From contig NZ_JYKZ01000005.1 of assembly GCF_001043005.1 (NCBI RefSeq), positions 302,958 through 366,957 on the forward strand: 64,000 bases of DNA, given 5' to 3'. The stretch is from Pseudomonas psychrophila (GTDB lineage Bacteria; Pseudomonadota; Gammaproteobacteria; Pseudomonadales; Pseudomonadaceae). Below the pieces are notes generated by a model. That model did not search any database, was not told where the DNA came from, and was given only the letters and a program-made list of their open reading frames with translations. A program made the position numbers and the translations under genes. This document shows, piece after piece, positions 8,875 through 17,680 of the stretch; the first letter of the stretch is position 1; the number at the start of each line of letters is the position of its first letter.

Positions 8875-10191
8875 TTATGGGGTTTTAATGCCCCGGGTCA
8901 TGCGCAGTGCCAGCAGGCTCCCGCCCACGATTACCGCGGCCAGAAAGTACAGGGCCGCGTCAGTGGAGCCGGTGGCGTCTTTGACAAAACCCACCAGATA
9001 CGGGCTAAGGAAGCCCGCCATTTGCCCCATTGAGTTGATCAGTGCCAGGCCGCCAGCGGCTGCGCCCGCGCTGAGCATTGCGGTAGGGACTGGCCAGAAC
9101 ATCGGCAAGCCGGTCAGTGCGCCCATGGTGGCGATAGTCAGGCCCAGAATCGCAATGGCCGGGTGCGCGGCGAAATTCACCGCGATCACCAGGCCAATGG
9201 CGCCCATCAGCATCGGTACTACCAAATGCCAGCGGCGCTCCTTATGCAAGTCTGCCGAACGACCTACCAGCAGCATGAACACCGCCGCCAGCAGATAAGG
9301 AATCGCGCTGATCCAGCCGATCACCAGCGTATCGCTGAAGCCCAAGCTCTTGATGATCGACGGCAACCAGAAGTTGATGGCGTACACGCCACTCTGGATG
9401 CAGAAGTAAATCAGGCCGAAGGCCCAGATGGCCGGGTTTTTGAACACGGCAGAGAGTGAGTCGGTGGCCGATGAGGCGGGTTTGCTGGCGGCATCAAGGC
9501 GATGGTCCGCTTCCAGTACCGCGCGCTCATGCGCCCCCAGCCATTTGGCGTTGGCAAAGCTGTCGCTGAGCAAGAAGATCGCCAGGGCGCCCAACACTAC
9601 AGTGGGGATGCCTTGCAGCAGGAACATCCACTGCCAGCCGGCGAGGCCGCCCTGGCCTGCAGCGAAGTGGCTGAGAATCCAGCCCGAGAATGGCCCGCCA
9701 ATCAGGCCCGATACAGGGATGGCGCACATGAACAGTGCCATGATCCGGCCACGACGAAAGCTTGGGAACCACTGCGAGAGGTACAGCACCACGCCTGGGA
9801 AGAAGCCCGCTTCAGCGGCACCGGTCAGCAGGCGCAGGGTATAAAACCCGGTGGGGGTGGTGACAAACATCAGGCAGGTCGACAGGGTACCCCAGCTGAT
9901 CATCATCACGGCGATCCAGCGCCTGGGGCCGAATTTGGTCAATGCCAGGTTGCTGGGTACGCCGCACAACACGTAGCCGATGAAGAAAATCCCGGCGCCC
10001 AGGCCGTAAACGGTTTCGCTGAATTTGAGTGCGTCGAGCATCTGTAGTTTGGCAAAGCCAACGTTTACCCGGTCCAGGTAATTGAACAGATAGCAGATGA
10101 AAATGAAGGGGATCAAGCGCAAGGTGATGCGCTTGTAGATGGCGTTTTTGTCGTCATCGCTGATCGGCGATGCGGGGGCGCTCTGTGACAT
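8875..10191 (-). CDS. MFS transporter, anion:cation symporter family
   Basis: Twelve-helix inner-membrane carrier of 438 residues. The N-terminus MSQSAPASPISDDDKNAIYKR leads into RLIPFIFICYLFNYLDRVNVGFA, typical of the ACS family that imports organic anions such as glucarate, tartrate or glycerate. ATG 10189-10191 is used; the open frame continues upstream without family similarity. Divergent from a CdaR-type sugar-diacid regulator that is followed by glycerate kinase, so D-glycerate or a sugar diacid is the likely substrate. An A-rich Hfq/Crc-type motif lies just before the start. Confidence 0.87.
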   Translation of the reverse strand: MSQSAPASPISDDDKNAIYKRITLRLIPFIFICYLFNYLDRVNVGFAKLQMLDALKFSETVYGLGAGIFFIGYVLCGVPSNLALTKFGPRRWIAVMMISWGTLSTCLMFVTTPTGFYTLRLLTGAAEAGFFPGVVLYLSQWFPSFRRGRIMALFMCAIPVSGLIGGPFSGWILSHFAAGQGGLAGWQWMFLLQGIPTVVLGALAIFLLSDSFANAKWLGAHERAVLEADHRLDAASKPASSATDSLSAVFKNPAIWAFGLIYFCIQSGVYAINFWLPSIIKSLGFSDTLVIGWISAIPYLLAAVFMLLVGRSADLHKERRWHLVVPMLMGAIGLVIAVNFAAHPAIAILGLTIATMGALTGLPMFWPVPTAMLSAGAAAGGLALINSMGQMAGFLSPYLVGFVKDATGSTDAALYFLAAVIVGGSLLALRMTRGIKTP

Positions 10192-10203
10192 CTTATGTCT
10201 CTC

Positions 10204-10218
10204 TTTATTATGTTTTTT
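10204..10218 (-). promoter_or_regulatory. candidate Hfq/Crc catabolite-activity motif
   Basis: On the minus strand AAAAAACATAATAAA, 13 bases before the MFS start codon and overlapping its translation initiation region. Pseudomonas Hfq with Crc represses translation at AANAANAA tracts of this kind. Confidence 0.45.
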
Positions 10219-10349
10219 CACGATCCAGGGGTAACGTTGACCGCAGCTTGAGTCTCGGTCACCACAACGCCGCTGTCTTTGTGCTGTCGCACAGCATTTT
10301 GCCGAGTCGCCTGTGCCCGTGAACAAATGTATCCAAGGATAGTCACCTT

Positions 10350-11447
10350 ATGTTTGAACTGGACCATGATTTGGCGCAGGACATCGTGGATCGCGCGATG
10401 GCCATCTTGCCGTACAACGTAAACGTGATGGACAGCCAGGGCCTGATCCTGGGCAGCGGCGAGCCTGAGCGTATCAATACCCGGCACGAAGGGGCGCAAT
10501 TGGTGCTGGCCAATGGACGGGTGGTGGAAATCGATGCCCAGGCGGCCAAGTGCCTTAAAGGCGTGCAGCCGGGCATCAACTTGCCGTTGTTGCTCGATCA
10601 GCGACTGATCGGTGTGCTGGGCCTTACGGGTGAGCCCGAGTTGCTGCGTACTTACGCCGAACTGGTACGCATGACCGCTGAAATGCTCGTGGGCCAGCGC
10701 TATCAGCAGGCGGAGCAACAATGGCGGCGCCAGCGCTGTGATGATTTGGTGGCATTGTTGCTCAGCGAAGGGGGAGACTCGCCGCGGCTGATCGATGAGG
10801 CCCAGCAGCTGGGGCTCAAGCCGCAGCTTGCGCGGATTCCGTATTTGTTTGAGCTGGGCAAGGGGCAAAGTGCCGAGGCGTTGAGTGTATGGCTGCATTC
10901 ACGCTATCCGGACAGCTGGTGCGTCAGTCCCGCCACGGGTTCATTGTTGTGGTGTCGACCGGCAACAGCCGCGCTGGATGATGTGCGCTTGCTCGAGAAA
11001 CTCGACGCTCAGGGCTGGAAGGTCTTACGGATTGCCGCAGGTGGGCAGGCCGATGCCCTCAAGGGGTTGCGCCGCTGTTATCGCCGGGTGGGCGATCTGT
11101 TGGCCTATGGTCGCGATGTGCTGCCCCAGACCCGGTTGTTGACGCTCAATCGATACCGCTTGCCGGTGATGCTGTGGCGTCATCGCAATGACGATGCGCT
11201 GGAGGAGCTGCTTGGCCCGTTGCACAAAGTGGTGGCCAAGGACGCCAACGGCCAACTGATTACCACGCTGCGCAGTTGGTGTGATCACGACGGCCAGAGT
11301 CAGGCATGCGCCGACGCCTTGGGCATTCATCGCAATAGCCTGCGTTATCGCATGGAGCGCATCGCTGAACTGAGCGGCGTGGATCCGCTGAGTCTCAATG
11401 GCATGCTGGCCCTGTACCTGGGGGTGCAGTTGCTGGCACAGACGTGA
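10350..11447 (+). CDS. cdaR: CdaR-family sugar diacid/glycerate regulator
   Basis: Transcription factor of 365 residues. The N-terminal sugar-diacid-recognition domain (FELDHDLAQDIVDRAMAILP; GVLGLTGEPELLRTYAELVRMTAE) is followed by a GGDEF-like linker and a PucR-type helix-turn-helix at the extreme C-terminus (ACADALGIHRNSLRYRMERI). E. coli CdaR activates glucarate, galactarate and glycerate genes in response to glycerate. Here it sits between a divergent ACS-family carrier and a downstream glycerate kinase, so it probably activates both. The ATG at 10350 gives the standard family N-terminus. Confidence 0.9.
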   Translation: MFELDHDLAQDIVDRAMAILPYNVNVMDSQGLILGSGEPERINTRHEGAQLVLANGRVVEIDAQAAKCLKGVQPGINLPLLLDQRLIGVLGLTGEPELLRTYAELVRMTAEMLVGQRYQQAEQQWRRQRCDDLVALLLSEGGDSPRLIDEAQQLGLKPQLARIPYLFELGKGQSAEALSVWLHSRYPDSWCVSPATGSLLWCRPATAALDDVRLLEKLDAQGWKVLRIAAGGQADALKGLRRCYRRVGDLLAYGRDVLPQTRLLTLNRYRLPVMLWRHRNDDALEELLGPLHKVVAKDANGQLITTLRSWCDHDGQSQACADALGIHRNSLRYRMERIAELSGVDPLSLNGMLALYLGVQLLAQT

Positions 11448-11448
11448 T

Positions 11449-11472
11449 TGTGGGAGCGGGCTTGCTCGCGAT
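11449..11472 (+). repeat. REP element, left arm of a pair
   Basis: Consensus REP arm two bases after the cdaR stop codon; inverted partner at 11510-11534. Confidence 0.85.
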
Positions 11473-11509
11473 ACGGGCAACGCGGTGTTTAGGTCGCGCC
11501 GCGGTGATG

Positions 11510-11534
11510 CCATCGCGAGTAAACCCGCTCCCAC
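11510..11534 (-). repeat. REP element, right arm of a pair
   Basis: Inverted arm (CATCGCGAGTAAACCCGCTC onward) that can pair with 11449-11472 to form a large hairpin between cdaR and the glycerate kinase gene. Confidence 0.85.
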
Positions 11535-11662
11535 CATAGCGCCTGCAACAAGGCAACTTGTCCAAATGAACAACAAAGCCCTTGAATGCTTGTGCGCCTG
11601 ACTGGCGTGTTTCTGACCGGTTGCTGGCAGCATGGAGGGTATAAGAACTGGAGATTCGCCCA

Positions 11663-12802
11663 ATGAAAATCGTGATTGCCCCCGACTCGTTCAAAGACAG
11701 CCTGAGTGCCGAAAAAGTCGCTGATGCGATTGCCGCCGGTTTGGCTGACGCATTGCCTCACGCACAACTGGTCAAATGCCCGATGGCCGATGGCGGCGAA
11801 GGCACAGTCGAAGCGATTGTCGCCGCAGGCAATGGCCAGTTGCGCCGCAATCATGTGCAAGGCCCGCTAGGTGCACCGGTCGAGGCCCATTGGGGCTGGC
11901 TCCCTGACAGCCACACGGCAATCATCGAGATGGCCGAAGCCAGCGGTTTGCAACTGCTGAAACAGGAGCAGCGCAATGCCTGCATCACCAGCACCTTCGG
12001 CACTGGCGAACTGATCAAGGCCGCGCTGGATGCCGGCGCACGGCGGATCATCCTGGCCATCGGCGGCAGTGCTACCAATGATGCCGGAGCCGGTGCATTG
12101 CAGGCGCTGGGCCTGGGCTTGTTCGACGCTCAGGGCAACAGTCTGCCGCGCGGCGGCCTGGCGCTGGCCCATGTGGCGCGTATCGAGCTGGCAGGCCTGG
12201 ACCCGCGTCTGGCCGAGGTACGCTTTGAAATTGCCGCTGACGTCAACAACCCGCTGTGTGGCGAGCACGGTGCTTCGGCAATCTTTGGCCCGCAAAAGGG
12301 TGCATCTGCCGAACACGTGCAGTTGCTGGATCAGGCGCTGGGGCATTTTGCCGATCACTGTGCAAAGGTTTTGCCCAAGGATGTGCGTCAGGAACCAGGC
12401 TCGGGTGCAGCCGGAGGCCTGGGGTTTGCTGCCAAGGCGTTCCTCGGCGCGCAGTTTCGTGCAGGCGTTGAAGTGGTTGCCGAGCTGGTGGGGCTGGCCG
12501 AGGCTGTAAAGGGGGCAGACCTGGTGATTACCGGTGAAGGCCGTTTCGATGCCCAGACCCTGCGCGGCAAAACCCCCTTTGGCGTGGCGAGCATCGCCCG
12601 CGCTGAAGGTGTTCCGGTAGTGGTATTGGCAGGCACGTTGGGCGAGGGGTATCAGGCGCTGTACGAGCACGGCATCAACGCGGCATTTGCAATTGTCAGC
12701 GGCCCGATGACCCTGCAGGACGCCTGCACCCGGGCGGCGCCATTGCTCACTGACCGGGCGCGGGATATTGCGCGGTTGTTGAGCCTTGCCAAATTTTCAT
12801 GA
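11663..12802 (+). CDS. glycerate kinase (GarK family)
   Basis: Cytoplasmic enzyme of 379 residues that phosphorylates D-glycerate with ATP (GarK/GlxK enzymes give 2-phosphoglycerate). The N-terminus KIVIAPDSFKDSLSA and the following MADGGEGT and GGSATNDAG glycine-rich segments are diagnostic of class-I glycerate kinase, and the length is normal. With the divergent carrier and CdaR it forms a glycerate or sugar-diacid catabolic module that feeds lower glycolysis. A REP pair separates it from cdaR, so it may have its own promoter. Confidence 0.95.
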   Translation: MKIVIAPDSFKDSLSAEKVADAIAAGLADALPHAQLVKCPMADGGEGTVEAIVAAGNGQLRRNHVQGPLGAPVEAHWGWLPDSHTAIIEMAEASGLQLLKQEQRNACITSTFGTGELIKAALDAGARRIILAIGGSATNDAGAGALQALGLGLFDAQGNSLPRGGLALAHVARIELAGLDPRLAEVRFEIAADVNNPLCGEHGASAIFGPQKGASAEHVQLLDQALGHFADHCAKVLPKDVRQEPGSGAAGGLGFAAKAFLGAQFRAGVEVVAELVGLAEAVKGADLVITGEGRFDAQTLRGKTPFGVASIARAEGVPVVVLAGTLGEGYQALYEHGINAAFAIVSGPMTLQDACTRAAPLLTDRARDIARLLSLAKFS

Positions 12803-12874
12803 CACATAAAGCGTGATGGAGCGACGGTGCGTCGATTCGGATAACTCGCTCTGCCTGTAAAACCAGGGCGATCT

Positions 12875-12899
12875 CATCGCGAGCAAGCCCGCTCCCACA
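12875..12899 (-). repeat. REP element, single arm
   Basis: Inverted-orientation REP arm (CATCGCGAGCAAGCCCGCTC onward) between the glycerate kinase gene and pssA. Confidence 0.85.
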
Positions 12900-12966
12900 T
12901 TGAGGTTTCATTGCAAACTTTGGTGTAAGCTTTGCGGCTCTTCGCATTCGACCCTTAGCGAGCCCT

Positions 12967-14310
12967 ATGCCGTCGCTCTTCAAACGCTCTTTGCTGCCTA
13001 AACTGCGCAGCTTTCCGTTATCTGCCGATGCTTTCAGTATCCTGCCGAGCGCAGCGGATTTTCGTCGCTGTCTGTTGGAGCAGATTGCAGGCGCACGCCA
13101 CCGCATCACACTGGTGGCCTTGTACCTGCAACAGGATGAGGCCGGGCAGGAAATCATGGACGCCTTGCATGCCGCCAAAGCGGCGCGTCCCGAACTCGAA
13201 ATCGCCGTTGTCGTCGACTGGCTGCGTGCCCAGCGCGGGCTGATCGGTGCAGGCAAGCAGCCCGGCAATGCGGCCTGGTATCAGGCGCAAACCGCATCTC
13301 ACGCCACCCATGTGCCGATTTATGGTGTGCCGGTCCAGACCCGCGAGCTGTTCGGCGTGCTGCACCTCAAGGGCTTCATCGTTGACGACTGTGTGATCTA
13401 CAGCGGCGCCAGCCTGAATAACGTGTACCTGCACAAACTCGACAAGTACCGCTTTGACCGTTACCACGTGCTGCATAACAAGCCGTTGGCCGACACCATG
13501 CAGCGCTTTGTTCAGCAAGACTTGATCGAGACCAGGGCGGTGCATCGCCTTGACTTGCCAACACTGCCGACAACCCGCAGCTTGCGCAGTGCCATTGGTG
13601 ATCTGCGCAGCCATCTGAAAAAAGCCAGCTACGACACCAGCGCCGGCACTGTCGGCCACTTTGGCCTGTCGGTCAGCCCGTTACTGGGCGTGGGCAAGAA
13701 CAACCCGCTGAGCCGGGTGATTTGTGAACTGATTGCCTGCAGTCAGCAGCAACTGACCATTTGTACGCCATATTTCAACCTGCCACTGCCCGTGACCCGG
13801 GAAATCAATCGGGCCCTGGAACGAGGGGTGCGGATTGATATCGTGGTGGGCGACAAGACAGCCAACGACTTCTACATCCCGCCGAATGAGCCTTTCAGGG
13901 TTATCGCGGCGTTACCGTATCTGTATGAGTTGAGCCTGCGCCGGTTCGCCAAGAGTCATCAGCGCATGATCGATAACGGTCTGTTGAACCTGCATTTGTG
14001 GCGCGAAGGCGACAATACTTACCACCTCAAAGGCATGTGGGTGGATGACCGCTATACCTTGCTGACCGGCAATAACCTCAATCCGCGGGCGTTCCGCCTG
14101 GATCTGGAAAACGGCTTGCTGATTGATGATCCACGTCGTGAATTGCTGGAACCGCGACGCAAGGAACTGGACGCCATCTTTGCCCATACCCAGCGCATCG
14201 ATAACTTTAAAAACCTGGAAACACTGGCGGATTACCCGCCCGCGGTGGCCAAGTTCTTGCGTCGCGTCAGCCGGGTACGGATCGAACGCTTGTTGTACCG
14301 GATTCTTTAA
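12967..14310 (+). CDS. pssA: CDP-diacylglycerol-serine O-phosphatidyltransferase, PLD type
   Basis: Phosphatidylserine synthase of 447 residues, making phosphatidylserine from CDP-diacylglycerol and L-serine as the precursor of phosphatidylethanolamine. Two HKD-type motifs of the phospholipase D superfamily are visible: HLKGFIVDD with His133 and HLKGMWVDD with His353, the pair that forms the catalytic site. The length matches the E. coli PssA type, which associates with the membrane as needed. A monocistronic setting with no functionally related neighbour; housekeeping gene. Confidence 0.93.
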   Translation: MPSLFKRSLLPKLRSFPLSADAFSILPSAADFRRCLLEQIAGARHRITLVALYLQQDEAGQEIMDALHAAKAARPELEIAVVVDWLRAQRGLIGAGKQPGNAAWYQAQTASHATHVPIYGVPVQTRELFGVLHLKGFIVDDCVIYSGASLNNVYLHKLDKYRFDRYHVLHNKPLADTMQRFVQQDLIETRAVHRLDLPTLPTTRSLRSAIGDLRSHLKKASYDTSAGTVGHFGLSVSPLLGVGKNNPLSRVICELIACSQQQLTICTPYFNLPLPVTREINRALERGVRIDIVVGDKTANDFYIPPNEPFRVIAALPYLYELSLRRFAKSHQRMIDNGLLNLHLWREGDNTYHLKGMWVDDRYTLLTGNNLNPRAFRLDLENGLLIDDPRRELLEPRRKELDAIFAHTQRIDNFKNLETLADYPPAVAKFLRRVSRVRIERLLYRIL

Positions 14311-14601
14311 GGAGCGCCGGTGCGACGCTTCGAAAGCGGTCCTGAGTCGATTTGTCGCAGGCCTTGCTGGATCGCCCGGTTTTACTGGCTTCAGGAGGCG
14401 ATGCGCACCATTCAGGGGCGCCTGCGCCGTGCGACGTACAAGGGACAGTGGTAAATTCTGCGCCCAAGCAACACGTCTATCCCACAGCAATCGTGCGCAC
14501 TGAGCCTGGTCAGACCAGGAATCGGGCAGCGTACACACCTGCCTCATAGTGCGCAGGGTAAAGGCCTTTATCGTTTGAAAGGCCGCTTAAAGGAACCTTA
14601 C
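14311..14601. other. intergenic region before the SCO gene
   Basis: About 290 bases of near-average composition. Apart from a 7-base-pair hairpin (14563-14584) just before the SCO ribosome site I see no gene or repeat. Confidence 0.4.
14563..14584 (+). promoter_or_regulatory. hairpin in the SCO leader
   Basis: GGCCTTT and AAAGGCC form a perfect 7-base-pair stem with an 8-base loop, ending 3 bases before the AAAGGAA ribosome site of the SCO gene. No T run follows, so it is not a clear terminator; a leader structure is possible. Confidence 0.35.
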
Positions 14602-15207
14602 ATGAATGAATTACTGACTCGCCGCCGCGTAGTCACCGGTCTTGGCTTGCTCAGCCTGGGCTTGATCGCAGGTTGCGACAGTGGCAGCGGTTTGTCATAC
14701 AAGTACGGAAAAGACCTGAGCAATGAAATCCTGGGGCGCAAGTTCAAGCTCAGGGATGCCGAGGGTACCGAGATGATGCTGGGTAGCTTTCGGGGGATGA
14801 TGCCGATGATTTTCTTCGGTTTTACCCAGTGTCCGGCGGTATGTCCGACAGCCTTGGCTCGCGCCGCACAGGCGAAGAAAATGATGGGGCCTGACGGTGA
14901 CCGGTTGCAGGTGGTTTTTATTACCCTTGACCCTGAGCGTGACAAGCCAGCCATGCTCGATGCCTACGTAAAAGCCTTCGACCCGAGCTTTATTGCGTTA
15001 TCTGGCACCCTGGAAGAAACGGCGGCCACAGCTAAAGAATTCAAGGTGTTCTACGAAAAAATCCCTACGGGTGACTCGTACACCATGTCGCATACAGCCA
15101 CCAGTTTCGTCTTCGATTCCCGCGGTGTTTTGCGCCTTGGTTTGTCGCCGTCGCTGTCGGCCAAGCAATGCACTGAAGATTTGCTGACAGTCATGTCCGT
15201 CTGTTAA
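14602..15207 (+). CDS. SCO1/SenC-family copper chaperone lipoprotein
   Basis: Periplasmic thioredoxin-fold protein of 201 residues that delivers copper for the CuA site of cytochrome c oxidase. Copper ligands are visible: Cys77 and Cys81 (CPAVC) and His164 (SHTATSF). ATG 14602 follows AAAGGAA. The N-terminus has RRR followed by a hydrophobic stretch ending in IAGC, so it combines a twin-arginine-like start with a lipobox. The PCuAC gene starts 29 bases downstream, and SCO and PCuAC are known partners in CuA assembly, which supports the role. Confidence 0.92.
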   Translation: MNELLTRRRVVTGLGLLSLGLIAGCDSGSGLSYKYGKDLSNEILGRKFKLRDAEGTEMMLGSFRGMMPMIFFGFTQCPAVCPTALARAAQAKKMMGPDGDRLQVVFITLDPERDKPAMLDAYVKAFDPSFIALSGTLEETAATAKEFKVFYEKIPTGDSYTMSHTATSFVFDSRGVLRLGLSPSLSAKQCTEDLLTVMSVC

Positions 15208-15236
15208 TCAACTCCTCCTCTAAAAGAGTCAAGCCT

Positions 15237-15701
15237 ATGAAGCCTGTGAACTATCTGTTGCTGTCGCTGCTGGGCATGAGCCTGCACGTTTCAGCGCAAA
15301 CTGTTGTTGATGATGCCTGGGTCCGTGCAACTGTTGCCGGGCAGCCTTCGACCGGCGCCTTCATGCACATCACGGCCAGTAGCGACAGCAAGCTGGTTGA
15401 AGTCCAGTCTCCTGCTGCCAAGACTGTGCAAATTCACGAATCGAAGATGGAAAACGACGTGATGAGCATGCAGCCTGTTGCATCGGTGCCATTGCCGGCG
15501 GGCAAGAGCGTTGCCATCGTGCCTGAGGGCTATCACGTGATGCTGATTGACCTGGTCGGGCAGATCAAAGTCGGTGACCAGGTACCGTTGACCCTGATTG
15601 TCGAAGACAGCAAAGGGGTAAAAGAGTCGATTGAGGTCAAGGCCAAGGCTCGGGCATTGAACAGCATGCCGATGCATCACGACCATGGTGCGATGCACTA
15701 A
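15237..15701 (+). CDS. periplasmic copper chaperone PCu(A)C
   Basis: Secreted protein of 154 residues (signal peptide MKPVNYLLLSLLGMSLHVSA) of the PCuAC/DUF461 family, which carries Cu(I) to SCO and to cytochrome oxidase CuA. It has the family pattern of His and Met ligands (QIHESKMENDVMSM followed by GYHVMLIDL) and a His/Met-rich tail (MPMHHDHGAMH) that provides an extra copper site. Partner of the preceding SCO gene in the same operon. Confidence 0.92.
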   Translation: MKPVNYLLLSLLGMSLHVSAQTVVDDAWVRATVAGQPSTGAFMHITASSDSKLVEVQSPAAKTVQIHESKMENDVMSMQPVASVPLPAGKSVAIVPEGYHVMLIDLVGQIKVGDQVPLTLIVEDSKGVKESIEVKAKARALNSMPMHHDHGAMH

Positions 15702-15762
15702 ACCAGACGTTGCAACATTCGTGTAGCAGCTGCCGAAGGAACGAGGCTACAGGACAACGGCA

Positions 15763-15819
15763 ACTGTGGGAGCGAGCCTGCTCGCGAAGGTCGCTCGCGA
15801 GCAGGCTCGCTCCCACAGT
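15763..15819. repeat. perfect REP palindrome (25-bp arms)
   Basis: Arms 15763-15787 and 15795-15819 are perfectly complementary over 25 bases with a 7-base loop. It uses the REP variant GTGGGAGCGAGCCTGCTCGCGA. It sits between the convergent PCuAC and OprD genes and can serve as a bidirectional 3' hairpin. Confidence 0.9.
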
Positions 15820-15880
15820 AGGGCTTGACCTACAACAGAGTATCTACAGGGGGATGGGTTTTAAATGTGTGTCAAACCGA

Positions 15881-17224
15881 TCAGAAACGCCCCGTCAGCG
15901 GGTACTCAACCGCAAGACGTATCTGGTCGGTGTCCAGTTCTGCCTGTGCCTTGTTGCCGCGATGAACATTGTGTCGCAATGACATGATGGTGCCTTTGGC
16001 CGCTCCGCTCTGGATGACGTAACGTGCTTCCAGATCCCGCTCCCAGTGTTTCCCGCCTTTGCCATAGCCCAAATACGCATAGCCGCCCCGAGGGTCGACA
16101 TGACTGCCGTCAATCTGGCTGCCACGCACGTATGCGGCACTGAATACCAGCCCAGGCATACCCCAGGGGGTCATTGCCAGATCGTAACGTGCTTGCCACG
16201 ACTGCTCGTTAGGTGCGTTGAAGTCAGACAATTGCACAGCATTGGTCAGGAATATTGCCCCCCGGGTCACATAATCGAACGGTGTGTCGCCATGCACTAT
16301 CTGATATCCCAGGCTGAAACTGTGGGGGCCTTGGGCATAGGTGCTGAGCAAACTCCAGGTGGTGTTGTCGATGTTGCCTGATAGCGCCTTACCTTCATCG
16401 GTGGTGCGGTACAGGTTCAGGTTCAGCGACAGGGAACGGTTTTCATCAATGGCGTGGCTGAAGACGGCCCCCAGGTAATGCTGGTTCCAGGTGTCTTCAT
16501 AGCGGGAGCTGTAGAGACTGGCGCTGAGGTTCTTGCTTGGGGTGTAGACAACACCTGCGAGGTCGAAGGCATTGCCTTTGGGCCCGTTCGAATAGTTCAC
16601 CACAAAGCCCTGATCGTGGCTGCTGGCATTGCGGTCAGTGCTCTCGGTGAAGTGCCCGCCGACCATTTTCAGGTCATTGATTTCGTTGCTGGTCAGAAAC
16701 ACTCCAGTAGCGGTTTCGGGTAGCAGGCGGCTGTCGGAGGAGCTGAAAACCGGTGTCTTGACCCGCTGTTCACCATAGGACAGCACGGTGTTGGACATGC
16801 GCAGTTTTACCGCCGCGCCGCCGCGGCCGTAGTTGTCCTTGGGGTAGCCGTCGTTATCCAGCCCGAGCAGCCGCGCCTTGCCTGCGCGTCCGCCGCCGCT
16901 GTCCAGCTTGAGCCCCATGTAGGCATGGGCATCAACCCCGACGCCGATCAACCCTTGGGTGAACCCCGACTGCAGCGTACCCATCAACCCGTAAGCCCAC
17001 TCTTCGGCATAGCCATTGCGTTCAGAGCGCGGTTTATAGGCATTGCGGGCGCCGCTGTTGCTGGCGCCGTGGCGATATTCTCGGCTGTCGTAGACCGTAC
17101 GGTTGAGCACACTCCAGGTGCTGTCTTCGATAAAGCCGTTGGCTTGTTCCTGTGCCGACTCGGCAAAAGCCATCGGACTTGCGAGGGCGATCAGGATCGC
17201 GGAGCGCGATCGAACGGGGTTCAT
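15881..17224 (-). CDS. OprD-family outer-membrane porin
   Basis: Substrate-specific channel of 447 residues with a signal peptide ending MAFA and the family landmarks FIEDSTW near the N-terminus, DAHAYMGLKLDSGGG, and the terminal beta strand ending in phenylalanine (LAVEYPLTGRF). Last gene of the cobalamin-riboswitch operon: its ATG overlaps the pseudoazurin stop as ATGA. OprD channels take up amino acids or small acids, so in this operon it may admit the small metal complex or ligand that the ABC importer captures. That role is inference. Confidence 0.9.
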   Translation of the reverse strand: MNPVRSRSAILIALASPMAFAESAQEQANGFIEDSTWSVLNRTVYDSREYRHGASNSGARNAYKPRSERNGYAEEWAYGLMGTLQSGFTQGLIGVGVDAHAYMGLKLDSGGGRAGKARLLGLDNDGYPKDNYGRGGAAVKLRMSNTVLSYGEQRVKTPVFSSSDSRLLPETATGVFLTSNEINDLKMVGGHFTESTDRNASSHDQGFVVNYSNGPKGNAFDLAGVVYTPSKNLSASLYSSRYEDTWNQHYLGAVFSHAIDENRSLSLNLNLYRTTDEGKALSGNIDNTTWSLLSTYAQGPHSFSLGYQIVHGDTPFDYVTRGAIFLTNAVQLSDFNAPNEQSWQARYDLAMTPWGMPGLVFSAAYVRGSQIDGSHVDPRGGYAYLGYGKGGKHWERDLEARYVIQSGAAKGTIMSLRHNVHRGNKAQAELDTDQIRLAVEYPLTGRF

Positions 17225-17658
17225 TGGGTCACCTGTTGTTGAAGAGACGCGTTCAAGCGGTCAAGTGCACGCTTTGGCAGCGTGGCGGGCAGTTGGGGTG
17301 GCTGATCCGAAGGCTCTCCGACCTGAATCAACATCACCATGCCCATAGCCAGGTGCGGAATGCACTGGATGCCGTAGAGCCCAGGAATGGTGAATGTTTG
17401 CTCGATTTCCTGGTTTATTTTGCCCTTGAAAGGCTGCGCGCCTTCGGGTAACAGCTCGGGCAAGGTGGCGGCGTTGTGACCGCTTTGGGTCGGGATGAAC
17501 TTGACCGTGTCACCGGGCGCAATCTGCAGGTAATCCGGCTCATAGACCATGCCGGCAGTGGCGCTGCGGGTGAGCATTTTTACTTCGTGGGTCTGCGCCA
17601 ATGCCGATGAGCAAAGCAGGGCAGTAGTCAGCAGCAGGGCAATGGAAGAGTTACGCAT
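17221..17658 (-). CDS. pseudoazurin-type cupredoxin
   Basis: Periplasmic blue copper protein of 145 residues with a signal peptide cleaved near Ala21. The type-1 copper ligands are His61, Cys99, His102 and Met107; subtracting the signal gives 40, 78, 81 and 86, exactly the ligand numbering of mature pseudoazurin. It is therefore expected to bind copper and transfer electrons. It starts 22 bases after the ABC ATPase stop and overlaps the OprD start, so it belongs to the riboswitch operon. No denitrification or amine dehydrogenase gene is nearby, so its partner is unknown. Confidence 0.9.
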   Translation of the reverse strand: MRNSSIALLLTTALLCSSALAQTHEVKMLTRSATAGMVYEPDYLQIAPGDTVKFIPTQSGHNAATLPELLPEGAQPFKGKINQEIEQTFTIPGLYGIQCIPHLAMGMVMLIQVGEPSDQPPQLPATLPKRALDRLNASLQQQVTQ

Positions 17659-17680
17659 GGGTGGCTCTCGATTAAAAGGT

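Noticed and set aside
7684..15819. Repeated GTGGGAGCGGGCTTGCTCGC units that might suggest a CRISPR or mobile-element array
   Set aside because: Copies are dispersed between unrelated genes, not regularly spaced, and match the Pseudomonas REP family. No cas, transposase or integrase gene is present.
17232..17241. CAACAACAGG before the OprD start as another Hfq/Crc site
   Set aside because: It falls inside the pseudoazurin coding sequence and encodes its glutamine-rich end, so it may be only codon-driven. Not counted as evidence.
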